Positions 1 to 11,028 of a stretch of DNA of 64,000 nt are shown here, one piece after another. The position numbers and the translations under genes were made by a program. The stretch is taken from positions 806,001-870,000 of the forward strand of contig NZ_CP135084.1 of assembly GCF_032229285.1 (NCBI RefSeq), in the 5' to 3' direction. Source of the stretch: Rheinheimera sp. MMS21-TC3. GTDB taxonomy: Bacteria; Pseudomonadota; Gammaproteobacteria; Enterobacterales; Alteromonadaceae. Below the pieces are notes generated by a model. That model saw nothing but the letters and a program-made list of their open reading frames with translations. It searched no databases and was not told where the DNA came from. Each line of letters starts with the position of its first letter. Position 1 is the stretch's first letter.

Positions 1-323
1 GTACTCGTAGCTTTGTTGATTGTGTGTTTTCGGCAACAGTTGATGATTATGAGAGTAATGAGTTGCCAATGCGCGAGCTGACAATTAAAGGTAATACTAG
101 AGTTGCAGATTTAGAGCGCTCTTATGGGATTAAATTAGCTGCAGATAATGATGACAGTTTAGAGCAAGTATTAAGAAAGGCCCTAAACTCGACACCACAG
201 CTTGATGCTAAGGTAGAGTTGGGTGATGTTCAGTTATATGTACGTGAAATGGTGGGCCAGCGTATTATAACGGTAGGTGTAATGCTGTTAATTGACGATG
301 ATTACGATAGCACTGACGGTTAA
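1..323 (+). CDS. K+/H+ antiporter (NhaP2/CvrA type), C-terminal fragment
   Basis: The reading frame is open to the left edge of the window, so this is the 3' end of a gene that starts outside it. The about 107 visible residues resemble the cytosolic CorC/HlyC-type transporter-associated domain that ends NhaP2/CvrA potassium/proton antiporters: a hydrophilic alpha/beta region with a LERSYGIKL segment, a GDVQLYVREM strand and a final VGVMLL strand before an acidic tail. The antiporter membrane domain is not visible, so the family call rests on this tail alone. A GTG at 24 could be read as a start, but the upstream codons continue the same fold, so it is probably internal. The gene converges on fpr across a 12-bp hairpin. 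Confidence 0.55.
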   Translation, partial: TRSFVDCVFSATVDDYESNELPMRELTIKGNTRVADLERSYGIKLAADNDDSLEQVLRKALNSTPQLDAKVELGDVQLYVREMVGQRIITVGVMLLIDDDYDSTDG

Positions 324-344
324 GCTAAGCTTTTAGCTAACTTA

Positions 345-380
345 AGCGTTAATACCTACAAGGTTAGCGGTATTAACGCT
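345..380. terminator. Bidirectional hairpin between convergent genes
   Basis: A perfect 12-bp inverted repeat (345-356 with 369-380, 12-nt loop) lies between the antiporter stop at 323 and the fpr stop at 390. It is AT-rich and has no strong T-run, so termination in both directions is inferred mainly from its position between two convergent genes. Confidence 0.5.
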
Positions 381-389
381 AGTTGGTTA

Positions 390-1133
390 TTACTTCCAAT
401 ATTGTTCAACCGTAATATTGCCTGGTTTACGGCGTAAATTTTTTATTAAGCCTAAGGCTTCAAGTTGGGCTCTAGTGTCAGTAATCATAGCTGGATTGCC
501 ACAGAGCATAACCTGTGAGCGATTATCAAGCTTTTGCTTACAGGCTGCTTGTAATTCACCTGTACGGATAAGCTCGGGTATGCGCTTACTAAGCGCACCA
601 CTATGAGCTTCACGGGTTACTATAGGCTGGTAGTGCAGCATGCCGGGGTATTGTGCTTGCTTTTGCTCTATAAAGTCTCGATAGACTAAGTCGGCGACAG
701 TACGCACGCTATGCACTAAAACAATATGCTCAAAACGTTGCCAAAGATTATGGGTGCCTAACATAGATAAATAAGGGCCTATGCCGGTTCCGCTAGAAAT
801 AAGCCATAAATTATCGCCATCTGGTATTTCATCTAAGATAAAAAAGCCTGAAGCCGGTTGGCTAACTTGCAGCGTATCGCCCATAGTTAGCTGTTGTAAA
901 AGTGGCGACAAGCTGCCATCAGGTACAGTGTTTATTAAAAACTCTTGTTCGGTTACCCCAGGGCTATTAACTATTGAATAGGCACGTTGTTTACGACCAT
1001 CTGCGGTATCCATAGCTAAGCGTACAAACTGGCCGGCGATAAAATCAAAAGCAGCGGTTTTAACTTTTAAACTAAATAAGTTAGGGTGCCAGTGTTTGTT
1101 TTCTAAAACTGTCGCGTCCAACCAATTTGCCAT
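390..1133 (-). CDS. fpr: Ferredoxin/flavodoxin--NADP+ reductase
   Basis: This 247-residue FAD enzyme transfers electrons between NADPH and ferredoxin or flavodoxin in the cytoplasm. E. coli Fpr is 248 residues. The FAD-binding R-x-Y-S motif is at residues 50-53 (RAYS), the NADP-binding glycine motif GTGIGPY lies near residue 116, and the chain ends in an aromatic residue next to the C terminus (YWK), as in the bacterial subfamily. A GGAG ribosome-binding site sits about 8 bases before the ATG. It follows prmA on the same strand with 53 bases between them, so co-transcription is possible. Confidence 0.93.
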   Translation of the reverse strand: MANWLDATVLENKHWHPNLFSLKVKTAAFDFIAGQFVRLAMDTADGRKQRAYSIVNSPGVTEQEFLINTVPDGSLSPLLQQLTMGDTLQVSQPASGFFILDEIPDGDNLWLISSGTGIGPYLSMLGTHNLWQRFEHIVLVHSVRTVADLVYRDFIEQKQAQYPGMLHYQPIVTREAHSGALSKRIPELIRTGELQAACKQKLDNRSQVMLCGNPAMITDTRAQLEALGLIKNLRRKPGNITVEQYWK

Positions 1134-1186
1134 TTGTATATCTCCAAATTAGTAATATACCTCAGCCATACTACGTAAAGTTGCTG

Positions 1187-2068
1187 TTAAACACGCTTTA
1201 TTGCAGTTAGGCAAACCCACTCTTCTTGTTCAGTGATAGGGTTAAAAGTGAACTCGTCGGCATAAGCTGCGATAACACTCTGGGCTTGACTTGTTAAGAT
1301 GCCCGATAATGCCAATAAGCCGCCTGGTTTAACATAACCACTGATAACTGTTTTTAACTCTGCTAAAGGCCCGGCTAAAATATTAGCAACCACCACATCG
1401 GCTGTTAAGCTAGGTTGGTCTTTAGGTAAGTATAGCTCTATTTGTCCGGCCACATTATTACGTTTAGCATTATTAGTACTGGCTTCAATTGCTTGCGGGT
1501 CGATATCTATACCAATAACGCGTTTAGCGCCAAGTTTAAGCGCTGCTATACCTAAAATGCCTGAACCACAGCCAAAATCAACCACAGTTTGATCCGGCTG
1601 AATTACCTGATCTAGCCATTGCATACATAAAGCTGTGGTAGGGTGAGTGCCAGTACCAAAGGCTAAGCCAGGATCTAGCATTACATTGACAGCAGATGGG
1701 TCGGGAATATCCCGCCAGCTTGGGCATACCCACAGCCTGTTACCAAATTTAATGGGATGAAAGTTATCCATCCACTCCCGTTCCCAATCTTTGTCTTCTA
1801 ACTGTTCTAATTTATATTCTAAGCTATTTTTAAAAAAGGAAACATTTTGTAATTGGCTAATAACCTCTGCCATTGGATGCTCAGCATCAAATAAACCTAC
1901 CACTATAGTATTAGTCCAATAAATCACCTCACCAGGCATAGGTTCGTATATAGGGGTGTCATGGGCATCAACAAAGCTAACGGCTTGTGCGCCCCAACCC
2001 ATAAGCATATCACTGACTTGCTCAGCTTTTTCTTCGGTAGTGTTAACGCGCAGTTGGATCCAAGGCAT
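1187..2068 (-). CDS. prmA: Ribosomal protein L11 methyltransferase
   Basis: PrmA trimethylates ribosomal protein L11 using S-adenosylmethionine. The 293-residue length equals that of E. coli PrmA. An N-terminal L11-recognition domain starts [16 protein letters not shown] class I methyltransferase domain follows, with the SAM-binding motif [12 protein letters not shown] near residue 165, and an [15 protein letters not shown] loop precedes it. The later [11 protein letters not shown] stretch is the usual N-I-L-A motif. It lies downstream of accC, but a terminator at 2107-2133 separates the two, so a promoter of its own between 2069 and 2106 is likely. Confidence 0.96.
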   Translation of the reverse strand: MPWIQLRVNTTEEKAEQVSDMLMGWGAQAVSFVDAHDTPIYEPMPGEVIYWTNTIVVGLFDAEHPMAEVISQLQNVSFFKNSLEYKLEQLEDKDWEREWMDNFHPIKFGNRLWVCPSWRDIPDPSAVNVMLDPGLAFGTGTHPTTALCMQWLDQVIQPDQTVVDFGCGSGILGIAALKLGAKRVIGIDIDPQAIEASTNNAKRNNVAGQIELYLPKDQPSLTADVVVANILAGPLAELKTVISGYVKPGGLLALSGILTSQAQSVIAAYADEFTFNPITEQEEWVCLTAIKRV

Positions 2069-2106
2069 AATGTGTCTCGTGGCTATTTATAATTTGCGTA
2101 TTATAA

Positions 2107-2133
2107 CAAAAAGGCCGCAAATAGCGGCCTTTA
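2107..2133 (-). terminator. Rho-independent terminator of aroQ-accB-accC
   Basis: On the minus strand an AAAGGCCGC / GCGGCCTTT stem with a 5-base loop is followed by a T-rich run. It lies 20 bases past the accC stop and before prmA. Confidence 0.8.
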
Positions 2134-2151
2134 ATCTTACAAGAAACTTAG

Positions 2152-3495
2152 TTATGACAACCCCAGCTTTTTCTCTAAATAGTGGATGTTAGTTCCACCT
2201 TTACAGAATTCAGCATCATTCATAATAATTTTATGTAAATCAATATTAGTTTTTATACCTTCGATTAATAACTCATCTAAGGCATTGCGCATTCTGGCTA
2301 AAGCAATTTCGCGGTTTTCACCATAAGTAATTAACTTACCTATCATAGAGTCGTAATTTGGTGGAACCGTATAGTTGGAATAGATATGAGAATCCCAACG
2401 AATACCATTACCACCTGGCGGGTGAAAACGAGTAATAGTGCCAGGTGAAGGCATAAAGGTTTTTGCATCTTCAGCATTAATACGGCATTCAATAGAATGG
2501 CCACGAATAACAATGTCTTGTTGTTTAATGCTTAATGGCATGCCAGAGGCAATGCGTAGTTGCTCTTTGATTAAATCAACACCGGTAATCATTTCGGTAA
2601 TAGGGTGTTCTACTTGGATCCGGGTGTTCATCTCGATAAAGAAGAACTCACCGTTTTCAAATAAAAACTCAAAGGTACCGGCGCCGCGATAATTCATCAC
2701 TTTACAGGCCGCCACACAACGCTCACCAATAAAGCTACGTAACTCTTCAGTTATACCAGGCGCGGGTGCTTCTTCTACTACTTTCTGATGACGACGTTGC
2801 ATGGAGCAATCGCGCTCACCTAAGTGGATAGCGTTACCTTGACCATCAGCTAAAATTTGAATCTCAATATGGCGAGGGTTTTCTAAAAACTTCTCCATAT
2901 AGACCATATCGTTACCAAATACAGCTTTGGCTTCGTTTTTAGTAGCGGCAATAGAGTCTACTAAGTCTTCTTCGCTGCGCACTACGCGCATACCGCGACC
3001 ACCGCCGCCGCCAGATGCTTTAACAATAAGCGGGTAACCAATACGTTTAGCTATAGCTATATTAGTTTCGGCGTCATCGCCGACAGCGCCATCAGAGCCT
3101 GGTACACAAGGAACGCCAGACATTTTCATCGCTTCAATAGCAGCAACTTTATCACCCATAGTGCGGATAGAGTCTGCACGAGGACCAATAAACACTAAAC
3201 CACTTTCTTCTACTTGCTGGGCAAAGTCTGCACGCTCAGCTAAAAAACCATAGCCAGGGTGAATAGCTTGGGCATTAGTGACTTCGGCTGCAGCAATTAA
3301 AGCTGGAATATTTAAATAGCTTAGTGGCGACGGTCCAGGACCAATACAAATGGTTTCGTCGGCCAGTAAAACGTGCTTTAAGTTGCGATCCACTGTGGAG
3401 TGTACCGCTACCGTTTTTATGCCAAGCTCTTTGCAAGCACGTAATATACGTAGTGCAATTTCGCCACGGTTGGCAATCAGTACTTTTTCTAGCAT
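2152..3495 (-). CDS. accC: Acetyl-CoA carboxylase, biotin carboxylase subunit
   Basis: AccC carboxylates the biotin on AccB with bicarbonate and ATP, the first half-reaction of malonyl-CoA synthesis for fatty acids. The 447 residues compare with 449 in E. coli. Visible features are the N-terminal biotin-carboxylase domain ([20 protein letters not shown]), the ATP-grasp glycine loop [11 protein letters not shown] near residue 160, the [15 protein letters not shown] segment, and the [14 protein letters not shown] catalytic stretch. It starts 16 bases after accB and is surely co-transcribed with it. Confidence 0.97.
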   Translation of the reverse strand: MLEKVLIANRGEIALRILRACKELGIKTVAVHSTVDRNLKHVLLADETICIGPGPSPLSYLNIPALIAAAEVTNAQAIHPGYGFLAERADFAQQVEESGLVFIGPRADSIRTMGDKVAAIEAMKMSGVPCVPGSDGAVGDDAETNIAIAKRIGYPLIVKASGGGGGRGMRVVRSEEDLVDSIAATKNEAKAVFGNDMVYMEKFLENPRHIEIQILADGQGNAIHLGERDCSMQRRHQKVVEEAPAPGITEELRSFIGERCVAACKVMNYRGAGTFEFLFENGEFFFIEMNTRIQVEHPITEMITGVDLIKEQLRIASGMPLSIKQQDIVIRGHSIECRINAEDAKTFMPSPGTITRFHPPGGNGIRWDSHIYSNYTVPPNYDSMIGKLITYGENREIALARMRNALDELLIEGIKTNIDLHKIIMNDAEFCKGGTNIHYLEKKLGLS

Positions 3496-3511
3496 CAGTC
3501 TGCCTTTTGTA

Positions 3512-3970
3512 TTATTCGATCACAAAGAGGGGTTGATCAAACTCAACCGGCTCGCCGTTTTGCAGTAAAATTTCTTTAACCACGCCCGCTTTATCAGATT
3601 GGATTTGGTTCATCATTTTCATCGCTTCAACAATACATAAAGTATCACCTACTTGTACGGTTTGGCCTATTTCTACAAAAGCTTTAGCGGTTGGTGATGA
3701 GGCGCAATAAAAAGAACCCACCATAGGAGATTTAACAACATGGCCACTGCTAGCTTTAGGTGCTTCTGCTGCTGGTGCGGCTGCAGGAGTAGGGGCCAAA
3801 GGGTGCTGTTGTTGCTGAGGTTGCGCTGGTGCATATTGCACAGGTGCATGTTGTGGAGCTGCAGCATGGCGGCTAATACGAACCGACTCTTCACCTTCAG
3901 TGATTTCAAGCTCAGAGATACCAGAGTCCTCTAGTAGCTCGATAAGTTTTTTGATTTTTCTAATATCCAT
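3512..3970 (-). CDS. accB: Biotin carboxyl carrier protein of acetyl-CoA carboxylase
   Basis: AccB carries the biotin that shuttles CO2 from AccC to the carboxyltransferase. It has 152 residues: an N-terminal helix (about 1-35), a flexible linker rich in Ala, Pro and Gln (about 36-75), and a C-terminal biotinyl domain. The biotinylated lysine is Lys118 in the motif EAMKMMN. AccB and AccC are separated by 16 bases, which fits the tight coupling of the two subunits. An AGG ribosome-binding site precedes the ATG. Confidence 0.97.
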   Translation of the reverse strand: MDIRKIKKLIELLEDSGISELEITEGEESVRISRHAAAPQHAPVQYAPAQPQQQQHPLAPTPAAAPAAEAPKASSGHVVKSPMVGSFYCASSPTAKAFVEIGQTVQVGDTLCIVEAMKMMNQIQSDKAGVVKEILLQNGEPVEFDQPLFVIE

Positions 3971-3995
3971 TTCATTTGCCTGATTTTAGTTATGA

Positions 3996-4463
3996 CTATT
4001 TGGTTGTGTTTAACAGTGATACTGCTGCGTCTAGTGCGTAGTGATAACCTTTGGCACCAAGGCCACAAATTACCCCTTTTGCAATATCAGATAAATATGA
4101 ATGCTGACGAAAATTTTCACGAGCATGCACATTAGATAAATGAATCTCAATAAACGGCACTGCAACAGCGAGTAAAGCATCACGTAAGGCAATGCTTGTA
4201 TGGGTATAAGCACCAGGATTAAACAAAATAAAATCTTGTTGGCCCAGGCTTTGCTGAATAGCAGTAACTAATTCATGCTCTGCATTTGACTGCATATGGG
4301 TCAGTTTGACACCAAGCACGCTCGCCCGTTCCATCAGGTCGTTGATAATTTCTGTTAAGGTTGCGCTGCCATACACTGCTGGCTCACGAACACCAAGCAT
4401 GTTTAAGTTAGGCCCATTTAAAACTAATATATTAAATTGTGCTGCCCTTGATTCTAGTGGCAT
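3996..4463 (-). CDS. aroQ: Type II 3-dehydroquinate dehydratase
   Basis: AroQ converts 3-dehydroquinate to 3-dehydroshikimate in the shikimate pathway. The dodecameric type II enzyme is recognised by [13 protein letters not shown], the catalytic Tyr in REPAVYG, the NPGAYTHTS loop and the HLSNVHARE motif. The frame is open back to a TTG at 4508, but I chose the ATG at 4463 because it gives the usual length (155 residues) and has a GGGAAAG site 8 bases upstream. It leads the aroQ-accB-accC operon, an arrangement common in gammaproteobacteria. Confidence 0.94.
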   Translation of the reverse strand: MPLESRAAQFNILVLNGPNLNMLGVREPAVYGSATLTEIINDLMERASVLGVKLTHMQSNAEHELVTAIQQSLGQQDFILFNPGAYTHTSIALRDALLAVAVPFIEIHLSNVHARENFRQHSYLSDIAKGVICGLGAKGYHYALDAAVSLLNTTK

Positions 4464-4692
4464 AGCTGCGACTTTCCCGCTTATTTTTATTTGACACCAT
4501 TTTGCCAAAACTTGGTTGCAATTGCATCTATTGTCAATTGGCTTAGCAAAAATGACGTCTGAACGGTGCAGTTAGCTTAACAATAGCGCCTTATTATAGT
4601 GAATTCGTAACAAATGGCAGCAAAATACTGGTCTTATCAGCCAGAACTTAGCTAGAAGTAGGCGGCGTTGCAAATAAAACACCACCTAAACT

Positions 4693-6459
4693 TTAGTTTT
4701 GTATTTGCTGCAAGTGGCTAGCGAACTCGGCTGCAGCCATAAAACCGGTTACCCGAGCTTGGCTTAGCTCTTGCTCATCAGGGGCAAAAAATAAAATTGT
4801 TGGCAAGCCTAAAACATTGAATTTATCTAGCACAGCTTGGTCTTTTCGGGTCATTTTTGTGACATCTACCTTAATTAATTGCATTTTTTGCATTTGTTGC
4901 TGCACTTCAGGCTTAGGGAAAGTAAGGTGCTCAAACTCTTTACAGGCAATACACCAATCGGCATATAAATCTACCATAGTGTAGCGACCATCAGCTTGCT
5001 TAAGTTGCTGCTGCAGCTCCTCTAAGGTTGCTACTGTTATAAATTCGCTGCTGCTTTGGCTGCTAGCATTGGCTGTAACTGCTGTTGCTGGCCACCAATA
5101 TTGAATATTTAACCATAAGCCGGCTATAAGTAAGCCTTGTCCTATCAGCAGTAAAATAGCTTTAGCGTTAACACTGTTTAAGCTAAACATAACCCGATAA
5201 ATATAAATTAAAAAGCCTAGGGTTAAAATTGAGCCTGCAATCAGAACATAACTAAACGGCAGCATTCGCTCTAATAATACTAAAGGTACCGCTAATAATA
5301 AAAAACCAAAGCTAGTTTTAACGGCATTCATCCACTGACCCGCTTTAGGTAATAAAGTACCACCTGAACTGCCTAATAATAAAAGAGGTAAGCCCATGCC
5401 TAAACTTAATACATATAAAGTAATAGCCCCAACCAATAGATCACCACTTTGCGCGACATACAACAGAGCGGCGGACAAAGGGGCTGTGGTACAAGGTGAG
5501 GCAATTAAACCAGATAAGGCACCCATAACAAAAGCGCCTTTTAAAGAACCGCCTTTTTGTTTATTGCTAATACTGCTTACTTTCTCTTGCCAGCTAGCGG
5601 GTAAGGTTAAATTAAATAGGCCAAACATAGATAAGGCTAATAATACAAAGATAATACTAGCAACAATTAATACCGCAGGGTGCTGCATATAACCTTGAAA
5701 CTTTACACCTAAACTAGCAATAACTAAGCCTAAAGCTGAGTAAGTGATGGCCATACCTTGGACATAGGAAAAAGATAAACTAAAAGCGCGTTTATTAGAG
5801 AGCTGTTTGCCCTGCCCGACGATAATACTGGTTAAAATAGGGTACATAGGAAAGACGCAAGGCGTAAAAGCTAAGCCCAAACCAAGCAAAAAGAAGCCAA
5901 ACAGGGTGGCTAAACTGGCGCCGTCTGTCAGTTTGTCTGCTAGCGTATTTTGGCTAGAAACTGGCGTTTGCTTAGCATCATTAGTCAGTGCCTTGCTTAT
6001 ATCTGCACTGCTACCATTTTTAGCCATTGAAATAGGCAGTTCTTTAGTTACCGGTGGGTAGCACAAACCTGCTTCAGCACAGCCTTGGTATTGAATTTTA
6101 AATACGGCATCTTCACTAATATCAGCCAAGGGAATACGTAAAATTAACTGATGGAAATAAACATCAGTTACTCCAAAAAACTCATCTTCAATTTGGATGC
6201 TAGCTGGATAAGAAGGATGGGAAAAGCTAACGGCAATACCGCCCAGTTTTATTTTGTCTTTATATAGATAGTAGCCATCGGCAATAGTCCAGCTAACAAT
6301 AAGCTGCTCATCTTGCTGATTAAAGTCAAACTCAAATGCTTGCTCAACGGGTAAAAATGTTTCTTGAGTATTAAACAAACTATCTAGAACAAAACTATTA
6401 CTTTGGGCTTGCAATAATCCACACCAAAGAATGAATGGCAGTAAAAACAGCTTATACAT
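4693..6459 (-). CDS. dsbD: Thiol:disulfide interchange protein DsbD
   Basis: DsbD carries reducing power from cytoplasmic thioredoxin across the inner membrane to periplasmic DsbC, CcmG and similar proteins. It has 588 residues in three parts. The signal peptide (1-18) is followed by the N-terminal periplasmic domain with Cys127 and Cys133 (GCAEAGLCYPP). A membrane domain of about eight helices (about 180-465) carries the redox cysteines in FTPCVFPMY and ASPCTTAPL. The C-terminal thioredoxin-like domain has the WCIAC motif with Cys503 and Cys506. All six working cysteines are present. It is divergent from groES. Confidence 0.96.
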   Translation of the reverse strand: MYKLFLLPFILWCGLLQAQSNSFVLDSLFNTQETFLPVEQAFEFDFNQQDEQLIVSWTIADGYYLYKDKIKLGGIAVSFSHPSYPASIQIEDEFFGVTDVYFHQLILRIPLADISEDAVFKIQYQGCAEAGLCYPPVTKELPISMAKNGSSADISKALTNDAKQTPVSSQNTLADKLTDGASLATLFGFFLLGLGLAFTPCVFPMYPILTSIIVGQGKQLSNKRAFSLSFSYVQGMAITYSALGLVIASLGVKFQGYMQHPAVLIVASIIFVLLALSMFGLFNLTLPASWQEKVSSISNKQKGGSLKGAFVMGALSGLIASPCTTAPLSAALLYVAQSGDLLVGAITLYVLSLGMGLPLLLLGSSGGTLLPKAGQWMNAVKTSFGFLLLAVPLVLLERMLPFSYVLIAGSILTLGFLIYIYRVMFSLNSVNAKAILLLIGQGLLIAGLWLNIQYWWPATAVTANASSQSSSEFITVATLEELQQQLKQADGRYTMVDLYADWCIACKEFEHLTFPKPEVQQQMQKMQLIKVDVTKMTRKDQAVLDKFNVLGLPTILFFAPDEQELSQARVTGFMAAAEFASHLQQIQN

Positions 6460-6635
6460 AGCTTACAACTTCCTATATATCGTAGAGGGTTGCCATTAAG
6501 ACCTGTGCATACCCAATCCTATTTCAAGGTAATGGTTTAAGTCTATCAGGCTTTAACTAAAAGATGCCTAGTTAATTTTAAGCAACGCGATGAAGCTGGA
6601 TAAAAATGCGCTTGAAGAATTTTTTAGCCTTAAGC

Positions 6636-6665
6636 CTTGGGTTTTATCTTAACTTGCCCCATATA
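6636..6665 (+). promoter_or_regulatory. Heat-shock (sigma-32-type) promoter of groES-groEL
   Basis: A CTTGGGT box (6636-6642) and a CCCCATATA box (6657-6665) are separated by 14 bases, matching the sigma-32 pattern of CTTGAAA and CCCCATnT with an 11-16-base spacer. The -10 element is a very good match and the -35 is partial. It lies 60 bases upstream of groES, where the heat-shock promoter of this operon is expected. Confidence 0.65.
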
Positions 6666-6724
6666 CAGCTCAGTCAATTTAACAGCCTTGTTAAACAACA
6701 ATAACTCGCTTTAGGAGATAGAGC

Positions 6725-7015
6725 ATGAATATTCGTCCATTACATGACCGTGTGATTATTAAACGTTTAGAAGCTGAAACAAAATCAGCTGGTGGCATTG
6801 TGCTTACAGGTGCTTCAGCCGAAAAATCTACACGCGGTGAAGTTGTCGCTGTTGGCAATGGTCGTTTGTTAGATAACGGAAATGTAAAACCATTAGATGT
6901 AAAAGTAGGTGATAAGGTGTTGTTCGGCAGTTATGTAGAACGCACTGAAAAAATTGAAGGTCAAGAATATGTAATTACTAAAGAAGACAATATCTTAGGC
7001 GTCATTATAGACTAA
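6725..7015 (+). CDS. groES: Co-chaperonin GroES
   Basis: GroES is the 10-kDa heptameric lid of the GroEL folding chamber. The 96 residues match the family length. It starts with [15 protein letters not shown], contains the mobile loop about residues 16-33 ([20 protein letters not shown] region) and ends with the typical DNILGVI strand. An AGGAGA ribosome-binding site precedes the ATG. It lies 60 bases before groEL in the usual two-gene operon. Confidence 0.98.
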   Translation: MNIRPLHDRVIIKRLEAETKSAGGIVLTGASAEKSTRGEVVAVGNGRLLDNGNVKPLDVKVGDKVLFGSYVERTEKIEGQEYVITKEDNILGVIID

Positions 7016-7063
7016 TTACAGCAACAATTTATTATTTTGATACTAGATTAACTACTTTAATAA

Positions 7064-8716
<1,653 letters not shown>

Positions 8717-8756
8717 TATGTCGACATAAAGTTATAAGGCTTTATCAAGAGTAAAA

Positions 8757-8795
8757 CAAAAGCCCCAGAAATTTATTTCTGGGGCTTTTGTTTTT
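8757..8795 (+). terminator. Rho-independent terminator of groESL
   Basis: A long stem AAAAGCCCCAGAAA / TTTCTGGGGCTTTT with a short loop is followed by a T-run. It lies 40 bases downstream of the groEL stop. Confidence 0.9.
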
Positions 8796-8926
8796 AAAGG
8801 GGTCTATAAACGGAGCGGATATAAGTTATAATTATTTATTTAGCCGTCTAAATGGCTATATTTAATTGGTTGTTTTAGTATGAGCTCATTGACAATAATT
8901 AACCTACACATAATAAAGGAAACCTT

Positions 8927-9376
8927 ATGAGCTCTTATATATTAGAAGTTGCTGCCCACAGTGAATGGCAATCAGGCGTACAAACCCATAGCCAAATTCG
9001 TGATTTTAAACCGGTGATCATGGATGAACCTGCTATTTTAGGTGGCGCGAATCAAGGCCCAAATCCTTTAGAATATTTAGTTGCTTCGCTTAATGGTTGT
9101 AAAGGCGTTATGATTCCACTAATAGCAAAAGAATTGAGTTTTCAATTTACAGCGTTATCTTTTGCTACTAAAGGAGTAATTGATCTACGAGGATTATTAG
9201 GTCAGCCAGAGGTGTCCACGCATTTTCAAAGTTTGCACTTTACTGTAACGATACAAACAGAAGAATCTGCAGAGAGGTTACAAGAGTTGCAAGATACCGT
9301 TTCTCGGCGTTGCCCTATTTACAACTTGTTGCAAGAGGCAAAGGTTAATTTACATAGCCAATGGCTGCGGCAGTAA
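8927..9376 (+). CDS. OsmC family peroxiredoxin-like protein
   Basis: A 149-residue protein of the OsmC/Ohr fold. Two conserved cysteines are visible, Cys58 in the NGCKG motif and Cys129 in RRCPIYNLL, the pair that reduces organic hydroperoxides in this family. The PNPLEYLVASLNGC stretch is the usual central helix. It is closer to general OsmC-like (YhfA-like) proteins than to Ohr, so the exact substrate cannot be given. AAGGAAA precedes the ATG. It stands alone between the groESL terminator and a DUF3016 gene. Confidence 0.85.
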   Translation: MSSYILEVAAHSEWQSGVQTHSQIRDFKPVIMDEPAILGGANQGPNPLEYLVASLNGCKGVMIPLIAKELSFQFTALSFATKGVIDLRGLLGQPEVSTHFQSLHFTVTIQTEESAERLQELQDTVSRRCPIYNLLQEAKVNLHSQWLRQ

Positions 9377-9555
9377 AGGCAAGGCAGTGCAGCAAGGGTA
9401 AAGCAGGGATAAAGTAGACTTGCTACAAATTTAAACAATTTATTGCATTATATAATCTACAATAGCGTTATAGTAACTTAGTCGCTCCCTAATGGAGTGG
9501 CTATAATTAAGTTTAAATAGTTAAGTTTAAACTAACTTAGACCAGGAGATAAAGT

Positions 9556-10095
9556 ATGCGTAAATTTGCGTTAGTCTGTAGTCTGGCTAGTTTAGCCTGT
9601 ATTGGCAGCAGTGCTTTTGCAGCTGAAGTAGAAGTAAATTGGCATCAACCAGAAAAATTTACTGATATTAAGCCTGCGAATGAATCTCACAAGGCTTATC
9701 GGGAACGAGTATTAAAACACTTTGATGGCCTCTTTGCTGATTTAGCAAACAAGTTGCCAGAAGGTTATAGCTGGACAGTCACTGTTAATGACTTAGATTT
9801 AGCAGGTGATATTGATCCTTTTGCTGGCAGATCGGGCCAAGGTATAAGAATAGTGAAAGAGCTCTATTCACCGGCAATAAAGTTTCACCATATTCTTCAA
9901 GATAAGTATGGTGAGCAAATTATTAATCAAGATGAACAGTTACGCGATCTGGGGTTTATGCAAACAATTCACAGCCCTCAGATTAATAAAGAGTTTTATT
10001 ATGAACAGCAGATGCTAGAGCAATGGTTTGAACGAAATGTGCTACCAAAGGTTGCCGCCGCACAATCTGCAGCAGCAAAAGTTAGTTCTAATTAA
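9556..10095 (+). CDS. DUF3016 family exported protein
   Basis: A 179-residue protein with a clear signal peptide (about residues 1-22, cleavage after AFA). The mature part has the W..P.kftDi opening and the VNDLDLAGDID stretch that I associate with DUF3016 proteins, common in Alteromonadales and without assigned function. An AGGAGA ribosome-binding site supports the start. Probably periplasmic. It has a free 178-base upstream region with AT-rich repeats and is likely a single-gene unit. Confidence 0.7.
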   Translation: MRKFALVCSLASLACIGSSAFAAEVEVNWHQPEKFTDIKPANESHKAYRERVLKHFDGLFADLANKLPEGYSWTVTVNDLDLAGDIDPFAGRSGQGIRIVKELYSPAIKFHHILQDKYGEQIINQDEQLRDLGFMQTIHSPQINKEFYYEQQMLEQWFERNVLPKVAAAQSAAAKVSSN

Positions 10096-10123
10096 TAAGC
10101 AACAGTACTAGCAATAAAGGCTG

Positions 10124-10435
10124 TTAACTCGCCTTAACCGCTTGGCGGAAATCGGCTAAGGTTTTATGTAATAGTTGCAATTGCTTTACAACACGCTCTA
10201 AGGTAGCAGTATTAAATTGCTGGCTTAAGCGCATAGCGGCAACTTGCTCTGCTGTTTCGGTAAGATAGGGCATAAAGCGATTGCTGGTGCTTTGAAAAGT
10301 GCTGTTATCAACAAAGATACGCTGATGTTTTGCATGCCCTTGTTGGCTTAATTGCTCAAGCATGGCGTCAGCGTCTACCGCTTTACGATAGAGCTCTTTT
10401 AAGTTGCCATCGAGTTGATCTAATAACTTATCCAT
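10124..10435 (-). CDS. Short PriC-like (primosomal replication) protein
   Basis: A 103-residue, helix-rich, charged protein with no signal or membrane segment. Residues about 40-70 align with the N-terminal half of PriC, which restarts stalled replication forks by loading DnaB: an F-D/N-x-x-FQ pattern followed by a YLTETAEQVAAMR helix resembles the corresponding PriC stretch. E. coli PriC is about 175 residues, so this would be a shortened form lacking the basic C-terminal half. The assignment is tentative; a coiled-coil protein of unknown role is the alternative. It converges with the DUF3016 gene. Confidence 0.45.
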   Translation of the reverse strand: MDKLLDQLDGNLKELYRKAVDADAMLEQLSQQGHAKHQRIFVDNSTFQSTSNRFMPYLTETAEQVAAMRLSQQFNTATLERVVKQLQLLHKTLADFRQAVKAS

Positions 10436-10559
10436 AACTACTGCCTATAAAACGATTGCTAACAATTAAATTTGTATTATTATGCCACACTCTTCAGTGA
10501 TTCGCTGCTGGCATAGCGTAGGATTAATTTATTTTCGTTGTAGCATTCCTATCCTAATT

Positions 10560-10582
10560 GATTTGTTATATTATATCGTTTC
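10560..10582. promoter_or_regulatory. Zur-like operator upstream of the MerC-family gene
   Basis: The 23-base element agrees with the gammaproteobacterial Zur palindrome (GAAATGTTATA-N-TATAACATTTC) at 18 of 22 defined positions: 9 of 11 in each arm, including TGTTATA and TATA at the centre. It lies just before the start region of the MerC-family gene, where a zinc-bound repressor would block transcription. The match was made by eye. Confidence 0.55.
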
Positions 10583-10609
10583 ATCAATTTTAGTGTGAGA
10601 ATTATCACA

Positions 10610-11002
10610 GTGTTAGCTAGTTTTAGAAGTATATTTGATAAGGTCGGTATCACTATAACGTCGTTATGTGCCATCCATTGCATTATGTTGCCTGTGTTAT
10701 TGCCGGTATTACCTTTGTTTGGTTTAAGTGCAATGCATAATCATGCTTTTGAACGTATCGTTCTATTAACGACTATGGTATTAGGTTTTATTACGCTATT
10801 TATCGGCTTTCATCGTTACCATCGCAAGTTGTACCCATTTTACTCACTTTTTTTGGGTGGTTTTATTTATTGGCAAAAAGATGCGTGGGGCACAGAGCAT
10901 GAACACGTTATTTTAATTATAGGTGCCTCTTTAGTGGTATTGGCTCATTTAATGAATATGCGTTTGTGTAGTCAGTGCACTAGCTGTGAAGACGAACACT
11001 AG
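10610..11002 (+). CDS. MerC-family membrane protein, possibly zinc-related
   Basis: A 130-residue protein with four hydrophobic segments and the MerC-type C-x-x-H-C motif (Cys20, His23, Cys24) at the end of helix 1. The C terminus is metal-thiol-like, with three cysteines in a CSQCTSC pattern and an acidic His end. MerC proteins move Hg(II) in mercury-resistance operons, but no mer genes are near and a Zur-like box lies directly upstream, so zinc or another divalent metal is more likely; this is inference. The frame is open to a GTG at 10595, but the GTG at 10610 has a GAGA upstream and gives a more usual N terminus. The start is uncertain. Confidence 0.75.
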   Translation: MLASFRSIFDKVGITITSLCAIHCIMLPVLLPVLPLFGLSAMHNHAFERIVLLTTMVLGFITLFIGFHRYHRKLYPFYSLFLGGFIYWQKDAWGTEHEHVILIIGASLVVLAHLMNMRLCSQCTSCEDEH

Positions 11003-11028
11003 TGCTTGTTTATTGCAATACTTTAGGC

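Noticed and set aside
6611..6617. CTTGAAG as a perfect sigma-32 -35 box for groESL.
   Set aside because: It is 39 bases from the CCCCATATA box, too far; the CTTGGGT at 6636 has the right spacing.
10595..11002. Mercury-resistance operon around the MerC-family gene.
   Set aside because: No merA, merP, merT or merR is nearby and the promoter carries a Zur-like box instead.
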